Shown in pieces: positions 25,401 through 37,400 of a DNA stretch of 64,000 nucleotides (the stretch's first letter is position 1; each line of letters starts with the position of its first letter). A model generated the notes under the pieces. It ran no database searches. It worked only from the letters and a program-made list of their open reading frames with translations, and was not told where the DNA came from. The stretch covers positions 1 to 64,000 of the forward strand of contig JACCGJ010008404.1 of the NCBI GenBank assembly GCA_013407085.1, read 5' to 3'. This DNA comes from Atriophallophorus winterbourni. Lineage: Eukaryota; Platyhelminthes; Trematoda; Plagiorchiida; Microphallidae. Position numbers and translations under genes: made by a program.

Positions 25401-28400
25401 TTTTGACCGCTCCCTTTCGAGGCATTGTGTAAAGCGTCGTCTGCAAGCCGGGGAAGAGCAAAAACGGCTCTCAACTGCTGAACGCAGATCACGCCGCCGA
25501 CGTGCAGCTGACGCCGATCGACTAATTTCTGTCTATTGTTGCGAGCAAGCAGGGAGAGATTGTTCCTCCCGAATAGGATTCGAATCTACTCAATTCGGAA
25601 AGCTGTGGAACGTGAAAAAATATCATGCGATTGTGATGTACATCCATGCTAGACATCGACGGAAGGAGGCCAACAACAACAGTATTGTAGTTATTAATCC
25701 AAACCATCGAGTTGCAACGAAATCCTTTTAGAGGCGCCTGAATATGGTCTAGATAAGCACAATCAGATCAACCTGTTTAGCGTACGTCACCGGACCACCA
25801 GGATCTTACACCGCCGAGCCAACACGTGACCTCTCGTATATAGATGAATGCCTTTCTAAAACATTGGTGAATGCGTTGTTCTCTTGATATTAGAGCAGGT
25901 CTACATTATAAAACACCATGGTAGTTACTTTCACTTGGTGATCTGTCAAAAAATGGTGCCTATTGCTGGCACTTGGCTTCCAGTTACGAGCACATGTTTT
26001 AATTCACGGAGCCTGTTTTGTATTCCTGTGTTGCTTCTTCATAGTTCGAGGGCGGTAATGTTATATGCCTCGAACGGACCATGCAAGTATGATTGTTTAT
26101 CTACTGAGCAACGCGTCGGCCAAAGTGTCATCAGGCTTTGTTAGTCGAATTATTTGCGGTTTCGTTACCTATTTGTAACAACATGCAGATCAATCATGAC
26201 GAATGGTCTGCTGTTCCTCGATAACATGCCTTGATGATGCTAACCTAGCACACAATTTGAAGGATTATACGAAGAGTAGGTTCTTGTCAACCCGTCTCGG
26301 CTGTAAAACACAAAACTTGAATCGATCGCCACGTAATGCTAATCCATTCGAATAGGTAATGTATTCCGTTCTATTGTGCACTTAAATTCGGAGCGATGTA
26401 AGTATCCGTGCGCTCACAAACCTCAATCGGCAGGAAAAATTACTCGATTTATATTTCTAAACCAACGAGCTATCTTACGAAATCATCTGCTCTGCGAATT
26501 CTTCAAGTTTGAACCTGTGAACCGCAATGCCAACAGCGTTCACTAACATTAGATTAGCATGAGGACTCGCCGTGCTTGGCTCATCGACAAACTAACCTTG
26601 ACTTTTTTAATGTGATCTAATGCCCCCACGATTTCTATCGGCTGCTTTGTGATACGACTGATTAGAGGTGGCTGATGTAGGGATATTTAATTACACTCAC
26701 TACTCAGACTATCCAGCCTAGGCCCGGTGAAGTTTTATCAGAAGCGATACGGCGTCAAAACGCTGCTCTAAATCATTGTGTGATCAGTCTATTAACGCGT
26801 GAACGACTGAGTATTTTGCAACTAATTTCCTAATTTCAGATTACCCAGTTGGAACAGGATTATCTGAGGTATTACAAACGCTATCGCGGTATGTTTTTTC
26901 TACGTACTTGAACTGTCATAATTTATTAACCCGGTTGGATATTTCACCTCAAAATAGGAATCTTTGTCGGCACATCTGATTACAACTCCATCTGTTTTTC
27001 ACCAATTGAACCACACATTTTCTTCCTCAACTCGACAGCATTTTTCACAATCTCATTATCGATTAAGTGTTTACCACTTCTCGACAAACAACAAGAGCGC
27101 ATAGCTGATCCAGTTGTGTAACCGTCACCCGCTATCCATCAGCGCTCTGGCGCGTAACAACACAACGCACGAACGCACCACTCTGTTTTGGTGCAATTTT
27201 TTTACTGTGTGTGGACAGTGTATTCTTCATGATTTTCTTACCGTTAGAATCCTTTTTGATATCCGAGGTTATGATTCCTTTTGTTCGTGTAACATTTGTT
27301 AAATATCTCGCAAACTTGATGAATTGAGTTGCAAGTAATAGCTTTTAGGACACATGATGTTGGATGTGGCGCCAGAGAGAGTGAACTAAAGACGGTGCGC
27401 TCGTTTCAAAAGCTTGAATTTCACATTCATCCGTCTCCTGAATGAACTCTCCTCACGTAATCGTCTACAGGTTCCCTCATGAGCACAAAAATCTTGCGTC
27501 GTCAATCCTGAGTAGTGGTGCATGTTAGTCAGCCTGGTTTTTGAACCAACACAGTGCTGTTTCATCATCATCATCATCATCCAAAGATAGCATTACATTG
27601 TCAATCCGTATCACTACTTTACTGCGATATTATCTTGATCGATAGGTGTTCAAACTGAAAGTAGGAAGGAAGGTGTTCTAACAAGCAACACACGTCGGTT
27701 CGAATGAAAGCGTATATCATCTGAGCTTAAGATCCCCACGAAAAAAGCAATCGAGTAGTGTAAATAACTGGGGAGGAATTATTAAAACAGCTTTCTTGTT
27801 GCTTTCACTTTTATGCATCCCAACAAAGGTTTCTCACTACTCCGTTTGACAAGCATACATACCATGCATACTCGAGCAGGCTGTTTCTTTTGATGCAACG
27901 GGATTCCTATTGAATGTCTATCAGCAATGAGAATAAACAGATTAACAAAATGAATAATGAGAATGACAGCCAGGATGAGATGAATTGTCCACCTCGTCGG
28001 AATGTTTACCGCATTCAAACGGATCAAGTTCGTAGCTATAAGCCTCATATAATTTACCGGGTATTTTAGGGTTGTTCTTGAGGAAGTGTTAGACGTTATT
28101 TTGAAGCGCTCTTTCCAGATAGTGGGTTGTACATTTGTGCGCGTGCCATTATATTTAGAACCCAGTCAATCTTCTCCGTTCGACTGTGTTTAGTTTGAAA
28201 TTTCCTTCCTGTTAATTGTCGTCTGAACATTGATGTTCGAGTAAGTTGGTACCAAAGAACACAGCATTGTTAATGGGTCCTTTGATTGTGTCTTTAGCTT
28301 GACCTGGCCTTGACCAGGTACTATCAATGCCAGACCAACGTTTTCCTAAAAGCTGTTCCACAGCTTCTTGTAGAATCCTCATCTATGGAAGCAGAGACCA

Positions 28401-31400
28401 TGACTACTGAACTTGCTGTATTTCTTGTCGACTGATACCCACACTGTGCATCGAAATCGTGTTCAGTAGCGTTCTCAATTCAATTAAGTTAATTTTATGT
28501 GATTTTAAACGGGATGGTGTGGAACGCGTCATTCTGCGATACAATGACAAAATCGAAGAAACTATTTCGTTACTTGCACTGTGATTGCGTTCATAAACCT
28601 TAACCAAATTACTTGTTTCCGTTTAATGCTCTGTGTATGTTGTATTTCCTTGCCCCGTGACTTCACTCCTGAACATTTATCCTATTTTAACGTTATCGAG
28701 GTCGTATGACAGTCAAACGTTATAGCCTAGCATCCGTATATGCATTATTATGTTCGCATTGCTGACGTGGTCCATTTCCCAGTGTTAGGTTTAGAATTTT
28801 ATCCCTATTCACCATCCACCTGCTTGGTTTACGTTTCTCGTTTCTTGTTTCGTTTAGGTTAAAAGTGTTCATATGTTTCATGCAATTCGCTTATTAATTA
28901 TAGTTTATTTTATACTTTGAAGAATTGCATTCATTAAACGAAGATCGCCAATCGTTCGGTGGATCTGTGTTGTTTGGTCTGAAACGAAACGGGCTCAGTA
29001 AATCTGCTTTGGTACTGACAACCAATCCGCATTCAGGAAGCTCGGAACATCTCACCAGACCAGTCAAGTCAATGTGGGGTTCCGTTTTGTCCAACAATGC
29101 TCTCTCGAAAGATAAACCAAATGCTATTTCTGAGGTCCCAAGTGATTCGGGAATTCACCTGAAACAAGATTCCTCTGCCGGCTCGTGTGAACAATCCCCG
29201 GCCAGTTCCGAGACGCGATACAAGTCGCGAAGATCACGTGGTGCTATGCGTCGGCTGACCAAAGGAGATTCACTTCAAGAATGCAACGCCAAACAACTCG
29301 CCTATTTGAAGCAACAATTGTGCCAAATAGAAGCGCAGACGGAATATCTCTCAGGTACAATGAAGTTCGAAATTATCGGCGTTTCCGGGTCCCAGCGATA
29401 CTTCAACAAAAACGAATTCAAAATATCTATCAAGCACGGACCACCGACGTTGCCAACGCTTTACGAACTGCACCAGACTCATGCGAAATTGATCCCGATC
29501 AATAAAAGTAACATACAAATAAACGAGAAATTTACCGTCGAGGATAAATGGCACTCTCATGGCCGTGTGCACACGTCGCATTCGATCGGCAAGCGAGTTA
29601 ACAGCGCGGATCAGTTGGATCATTGTGCCTCAGCACCGAAACTATCGTTTCCCAAGCAGATCTGGGATAACCCGGCGTACGTGTTCAGTCCAGCGATCGA
29701 TAGTGTCGTGACCGTTAAGGTAAATTTCACGCAGACTTCCGTAAACTGCTGTTACGGTTTCCAGAATATTCTATTGTACGCTTTGTGTTCGCTCAAGCTT
29801 GTGCTATTACTACTGATGTTCATTCTGTTTAAAGAACTCATTGACAATGCAAATGTGCCCATCTCTCGTGAATTCCATCAGTATGACGTCTTACACGTCA
29901 AAATGATATCCAAAGCACATACTTCCCAACCAATTTGTCAAACGTATTTTATGCCCAACAATATAGAACGAAACACGCCCAACTTATATAGGCAAATCAC
30001 GTCACCACAACCCTGACCTGAGACATTCCTGTCCCAGTTGCCAATTCGTTATTAGATGTTCATTATTGGGTATTCGTCGAGCTTGCAGAGTGGGTTGCGG
30101 ACGTTTCGTCTCCAAATTAGATAACACCATGGTCGTAAGTTCTTGCGAAGCAAAAGGCCATGAAGTTTACCATCTGTGCTACTTGTCATATGATCGTTGC
30201 GATTCCTATGTCGCATGTACAACCTACGGCGTCTCATTGGGTCGTAGGTACTGTCCAATTGCACTTGGTCGAGGGACTGTGTCGTTGAATGCCACACCGC
30301 GAGATATTCCTGTGTATAGCATGTTCTACCAGTGGAAAGGATTGAACATTGATTCCAATCGAATGTTTGTCCTTCTTGACCTGGTGTGTTAATACCAGAG
30401 ACTTGTATTCGTGTCTTCACATAGCCAATGGATGCTCGTGTGTTCTTGTATTCAGGCTTCTTCCTCTCTGCTCAAAGTAGCGCATTTCACAATTCCTGTA
30501 TGGTATTTGATGGACGGCATTGGTTTTATCCTCTTTCTGTATGGGATTCATCGGTTTTGACGATTGCACGCTAAGTAATTTTGTAGGTTTGTATGCAACA
30601 TTAATTTAAGATAATCTCGGAGTTATTGTCGCGAGTTCCATTATGTGTTCCACATAAGCTAGGGTGTGTCTGTGATGGAAATGCATGCAAATGAGCTTAT
30701 TTGCTTATCATTTTACCGAGTTTGCATGATCTTGAAGCGGGCTCTTAATATATCACTGACCTTGGTGATGAGGCCGTAGATATGCTTTAGTCGAATGGAC
30801 ACAGTTAAAGCCCTGTTTTTACCCCACATGTACAGCTATATTTCCGGGTTTGTACCGATGAACAGTTGAATCGAGCTCATCAAGCCCTATAACTATAAGG
30901 ATTGTTAGTAAGCTTGAAACATTTGAGACAATTGTCAGATTACGTTTGTACAACCAGCCAGGCTGTCCGAACACGTGTGCTCATCAAAATATTCATGAAT
31001 GACGAATGCTTCGTTTCGCTCACCACTCCCCGCGTTGTCACTTTCACGATGCCACCACTATTCAGATGGCATACCTCAAATAATTTGTTTCATATTATAT
31101 ACACTGCCCCTATTCGAGTTTTGTCTTTTTACCGGATAACACACAGCCTTTTGCTTTGTCGTTCGTAGGCCTGTGAGATGAGACGTTTCGGACGGGATGA
31201 ATTACTGCAACATCAAGCGTTTGATGTGATGGGCTTGCTCACCCCCAGAGGTTACCATCTCTCAACCCCGCTCAAGTACGGAAATCGGGTTCAATTCCAC
31301 TTAATGATTCATTGGAGGTGAGCGAGTGTTTACACTGCAACATTTTCATCGATTTTTGTCTTATATGACCATAATCCACATCTTATTGCAAATGTATATT

Positions 31401-34400
31401 TAGTCATATCCACTGCCTCATTGCCTGAACAGTCAATCTCTTATAGTTTGTCTGCTCTCGAAGCCACCAACGAATTCGCGCAATTTTACTCTAGAGTGTT
31501 CTACCCTAACGAGCGCTAATGGTATGTTATGCCTGCATTCCGATCAAAAAAATAGCACAATACACGAAATTGCTGTGAAACCCGAGAGTGTCCTGTTAAG
31601 GCTACTCGAGTGAAATACAAAAAATCGTCGGGCGCTGATGAACTAACACCTTTCCTCCTAAAACAATGCGCCCATGCTCTACTATCAACAATCTGATCTT
31701 TCCAACCTGTCACTGAGTTGCAGCAAGGTTCCTACTGACTGAAAAAGTGGATTAATCAATCCGATACACAAAGGCTGGAACCGATCCAATGTTTCCAGTG
31801 GTCTCTAAACTGCTCGAACGATTTGTAGCTGACGAAATTAGCATACATTTGGAACAAAAAAGCTTATTCCCATCGCACAGCACGGATTTATGACAAGACA
31901 CTCCAATTTCACCAACCTTCTCACAACTCTTGATAACTGGACTCGAGCCGTGGATAATGGATACCCTATCCATGATTGTTACTTGGATATGTCTAGAGCT
32001 TTTGACCGTGTTAATCACAACATACTACTACAGAAATTGGAGCAGCTCGGGGTGAGCGGAAGATTATTGGTCTGGATACAGGATTAATTGACTGGTAGAG
32101 TTATCAGGGTTGGAGTTAATTGGAGAATTATCCCGCCCAGTAGAAGTTACATGTGGCGTACCTCATGGCTCAGTCTCTGGTCCAATACTCTTCCTGGTGT
32201 ACGCGAAGGATATTCCTGAAATCGTACGCTGCAAAATCATTTTATTCCCGGATGACTCATAGTCTGGACTAGCATACGCACCATATAATATTGCCAAATA
32301 CTACAAAAAGATCTCGAAGCATTTCATACGTGGTTCTTACGAAACTGCCTAACATTCAACATCCATTCGAACGCTTAGCACTGCTCAGAAGGATCTTCGG
32401 TAGTTTCACAAAGCAGATACTCCCGCGGATAATTAACACCTATATCATACCAACAAGCATGGTCCCCATGCTTACAAAAGGACATGACCTTGCTGCAACG
32501 CGTATACCACCGCACTACAAAACTGGTGATCGGACTATACAACAGGTCATACGAGGAGAGGATTGCAACTTTGAACCTGTTTGACTTTTTGTACCGTCGT
32601 GTCAGGAGTGACTTGATCCTGCTGTTCAAAATTCTGCATACAGTCGATCACCCACTTGAACACCTGTTTAATCGGCAAGAAGCACGTGGTAGCAGTTCGC
32701 AAGGCTACAAGTTAATTATTTCACACTCTCGATCAAATTGCCGAATTTTCTTATTTGCTGTCAGATTTTATTTTATATGGAACTCTCTGTCCCCCCATAT
32801 CATTTGTGCATCCAGCCTGAACATGTTCAAGGCTGAACGTGACAAGAATATGTTGGCCAAATCCAACCTCGCACCTGAATACACATGCTGACTTTCCATA
32901 TTGATAAAACATTTGTGTTGTTTTTTATGCATTCCCTATATTTTTAATCTATGGTCACTGTACAGTATTTGCTTTCTGAACCATTAAAACTTTGAATTAC
33001 TTTGGATAAAATTGAATACTTCTTGTCCTCACATTCAATGTATTTATTGCCTTCATCATTGTTATCAGCAAGTACGGTATTCCATTTAGCTTCGAGTGTC
33101 ATACCCCTGGTGTTGGATGAATATGTGGCGAGCGTGCAAGGCAGCACAATGTGCCAGTAACATATGAATTCGAGGCTGCCAGATCTCAAATCGTTCACGC
33201 ATGCAATCGGGTATTGCGAATAAGTAGAACAACCGCAAATCGTTCATAACAAGCAATATAATCCAGATATTTTGATGATGAATATGCAGCTATTTAGCCG
33301 CCTTCCTCAGTTTGTATCAGCACTGGAATGCCAGATCAAATCGGAATAGGACGACGATAACAAGGTCACTAGTATGCATCTTTGTGTCTTGTTGTACGTC
33401 GTTAATTATTATCCTCTTACCACATAAGTTGGACATGTTTTGGGAAGGGCGATATGTTGTCATTTGTGATGTAGGAGCTCTGTATCGATGTCATATTTTG
33501 ACTGTAACTAATTAGGGCTACGAAATTTTATCATTCAGTGGGACAGCATACTCTTGCTTCGCTCGGGAGAGACAGGCTGTCTACCATTTTGATACACCGT
33601 GTTTAAGTATATTCTCTCATGTAATCGAATCCGTTGAACATGCAGTATCGTTTCCGCCATCGGAGTAATTCTGTGCTAAGAGACGTTGTGAGGTTCACAC
33701 TTCTGTTTCATTGCTTCTATCACGAACACATTATGAGCTCATCGACGCCTTCTTTCAATCATATATAGTTCAGCGTTAATCATCAAAATATAAAAGAATT
33801 ACGCAATTTCGTATGCTACCCTGCTATTACCACAACGCATCATGCCCTACATGGTCGGATTTACTCCGTTTTCTTCAAAATTCAACAGCATTACTTTCCC
33901 TAATTTGCGATTGAGTTCGTCACATTTACACATCAAAATCCCACTGCTAACTGTTCGCATTCATTTGTTAGATACGTTGAACTAAAGCACTGCAATTCTT
34001 GCAAACATGTAAGAATTCACATGTTAATGGAAGCAGGTATCTGTTTCTAGCATCCTATGATCGACGCCCACCATCGATATATACCATTTAATTCACGATA
34101 GTTGTTGCATAGCTCAATGCACGAGTGTACAATAAGATTTCAGGGTTATAAGCTATCCCACGTCTAATGAAATATGCTGTGCCTGTGTGAGCTACGTTTA
34201 GCTGCCATCGACCGCTCCGGATGTTTCATTGCTTGAGTGCAACGTTTTCATGGTATGTTTTCCACAGTAAGCGTTCGAAAGCCAGTTCTTCTATCACCGT
34301 GTGTGCAATGTCTTTTGCTTTACCACCTCCTTTATTAAAATATTTGCACAATAATTGTGCCAATCCGAACGTCTTCTTGCTTTCAAATCCGATAGCATGC

Positions 34401-37400
34401 ATCTTTAAGAGTTGTCTTTTATCTTTCTAGATTTATGACTCAGCGAGTGTAAACTACCCTGTCGAAGTTGGTTTAACATGCTTTATAGACCAACTTAGCA
34501 TTAAGGCATTCGTATGATTTTACATTAAAGGAATCTTCAAGATACGGCCGTTCATCATAAATGAAGACCGCCCAGCATTCGTGAATGATTTACTTTCCAG
34601 TAACTCACAGTAGGGCATTTTATATGCACGCACCCCACGAGTTTGGAAGAACTCGCTCTTGACCGCTCACACTGGAGGCATTGTGTACAGCGTCGCCTGC
34701 AAGCTGGGGAGGAGCTGATACACCTCTTGGCTGCTGAACGCAGATCATGCCGACGTCGTGCGACTGACACCCTACAACCAAGTTCTGATTATCGTTGCAA
34801 TCGCTGGGGAGAGGTTGTTCCTTCCGTATCGGACTGTTTAGTCATTCAAAACGCTGTAAAACATGAAAATCCATGCGATTGTGATGTACATTCATGGTCC
34901 ACATCGACCGAAGGAGGCAACAACAACTCAGTTCTATTATTTTTCTTTCTGCTGAAAATTAAACTGTCCGAATAGGACAGTGAGATTGGCTATGCCAATC
35001 ATCGTTCCAATCTCGGTTTTCATCTTACTCTAACAGCGTGATTCCACCCCATCTATGCACAGATTACCCAGTGAATCAGTTGGTCTTTGTAAATCATGTG
35101 TGTGTCCTTTGTTAGCCATCATAATTTAAATGAAATAATGGTCCTTGCTCTTAAAAATGCTGAACGAATACATGCCGCTGCACCGCTTATTTACTGTGCT
35201 TCAATCCTTGACGAATCATAGACCACATTGTTACCATATCGTTATTAATAGCAACGCCAGCCTGTATGAAAGCAAACTATTCACACAAGCTATGTGAATT
35301 GGTTAGCCAAAGTTCACTTGGTTCAACATACCTTGAAGGTAACAAACTTGTTGTTGTATGCGTGGGTGAATACAGTTTAGAGCAAACCACTCTGGAATGT
35401 TACGTGTCATATCGATTTATCGATTTGTTATTTGCACCATTCATACTCGCTCTCTACTAACTCGCCTATGCGCTCTTTTTAAGCATGGTGTTTATGGTAG
35501 AAACTCATTGCGAGTGTACGGTGAACCAATGCTTTGAGAATTTATCCGTACGATGAGCTCTGCAGCTCAACTAGGCTGTTGTGGATTTCATTGGTTTCGG
35601 ATCCTAAATGTGAAGATAGACCTAACTGCCTAAGGTATTCCTCAACGTATTTTACTTTCATCCCCAACAAGAATTTTATTGGTTTTTCAATTATCTCTGT
35701 GAGCCAGATTAACACACAAACTCTCTAACCAGTGGGGTTAACATCCTATAAAGTCAGCATGAACTTAAATTCGGAAGAAAGACTGTGGAGCACAATTTTC
35801 ATCATGCGCAGTTCGAATTCTCCTCTTTATGCACATTTCTGGAGCAGATTTCTTGGCGAAAACTGAGACTAACTCTATTTCAAACCAAGATATGGAGTGT
35901 GATAGTCAGTTAAATGTTACATGCCCGCGATATTATTGCCTACTTTTATTTGCCATTAGACTGAATTTCGTTGGAAGCACAACGTTGCGACAAAACTTCA
36001 TAGTATGGTTCTCGGTTTGTGGTGTGTGTGTGTGTGTGTGATGGAAATGCATGCAAATGAGAATTAGTGTTCATGGTTATGGGTTCTACCCCATCTACAT
36101 GTGTATGGGTACATGTGCTTAAACTGACTGGTCGTATCAACCTTATCCATCAGTGGCTTAGAATCGCAACTTGTTCACCATTTTCCCACTGTTTCAAGCA
36201 CATGCGGATCTTGATCCTACTCTTCCTACCTGATGAATGCAAACCGGTCGTTGGGGTGTGTGATGGAAATGTATATAAATGAGCTTTTTTTCTCGGTTTT
36301 GGTTTTTGATTGTGGCGTCTTCATTATCTGTGTGGAACACTGTCAATTTTGGCCTGTTAAGCACTTCAGTGACCTCGTTTCAATTATTGTAAATAACTTC
36401 TCACTCGCCACATGTCGGTGAGCGGATAGGCATATCAAATTTGATCTTGTCCTATGTATTGTGGTGCTCACTTCCCCATCCCTTACACACTACTACCGGT
36501 TTCTGGCTGTTTGCCATCATCAGGTGGAGACAGTAAGATCAGGTTCAGTGAGTTTTGAAATAGTTATAAAGTGGTAGTGGAAACAGAAAAGTGGTCAACA
36601 ATAGAGAAGAACATTCGTAGCTCCGGGTGTGGATGATGTTCAAATGATATTCACCGAGCTTGCGTAACTCTTGTTGGACGTTTCATCATCAGGTTAAATG
36701 ACAATCATAAAAAACGTTTTTCGAAGCATCTCGTAATTGGAATTCTTTAGTTATTACGATATGTTCAGCATCAGTCATACAGGCTGGTCGACTTAATGTT
36801 CTGCCTTTTGTGGCTTTGAAGACACTAGAAGAAAGTTGGATCGCCCACATAAAATACAAACGAAAGGTGAATGCCCCACAATCACGATCATTTACCACGT
36901 TTTGAACACAATGTGAATGAACAATTACCGAACGCTAGACAGTTCTCCTAAACTGGTTCACATTCATGTTACTTTGGCATCGTGTAAAATACACTTTTTT
37001 GTTCGTTTTACCCGGTAGTGTCACGTTTATACACATCAACCCTTCTTGATTTCGGTTTCCGTCGCTTGTTTTGACCTTGGATATACATCATAATCACATG
37101 ATTTTCTGAAATTTCAAAACGTATCATGTGACGATTCGTTCACAGTGATCAGCTGTACTCGGCAAATCGATCACTTCATCCTCATCTTGTCCACCTAGGC
37201 TTACTATAGGCTCCTTACCAATAAGGTCAAAACAGAAGTGATGGGCTGAATGCTATTTAGTCATGTTCCCTCTCCTGACTAGCATCCTTGATCTGACGAA
37301 GCCTTTGTGTCAGAAAATAAACGTTAACCAAAATCTGCTCTGACCGATTGCAAATTTCTATCACGGCAGCATGATTGGGCCAAAATATATTGCAGTTAAT

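Larger units (their letters stand above)
21790..25700 (+). mobile_element. Near full-length RTE-like non-LTR retrotransposon, inactive
   Basis: The plus-strand order is a 5' leader (about 21790-22540), endonuclease (22540-23380), linker, reverse transcriptase (24120-24870) and a C-terminal region with a zinc-finger-like tail (24870-25690). Frameshifts break it at least five times. Its 3' end recurs at 34.64 and 47.40 kb. The clade is judged from the endonuclease start (LGTWNELSLLPG), LGDFNARVG, and the RRLRWLGRVYRMENGRIPKD tail. RTE is the best guess, but related clades share these features. Confidence 0.8.
17917..26839 (+). other. Intron 3 (8.9 kb)
   Basis: This holds a minus-strand CR1-like copy (18110-19075) and a near full-length RTE-like element (about 21790-25700). 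Stretches 19075-21780 and 25740-26839 contain no recognised gene or family. A short ATC-rich run near 19843-19866 may be the tail of a lost non-LTR element. Confidence 0.6.
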
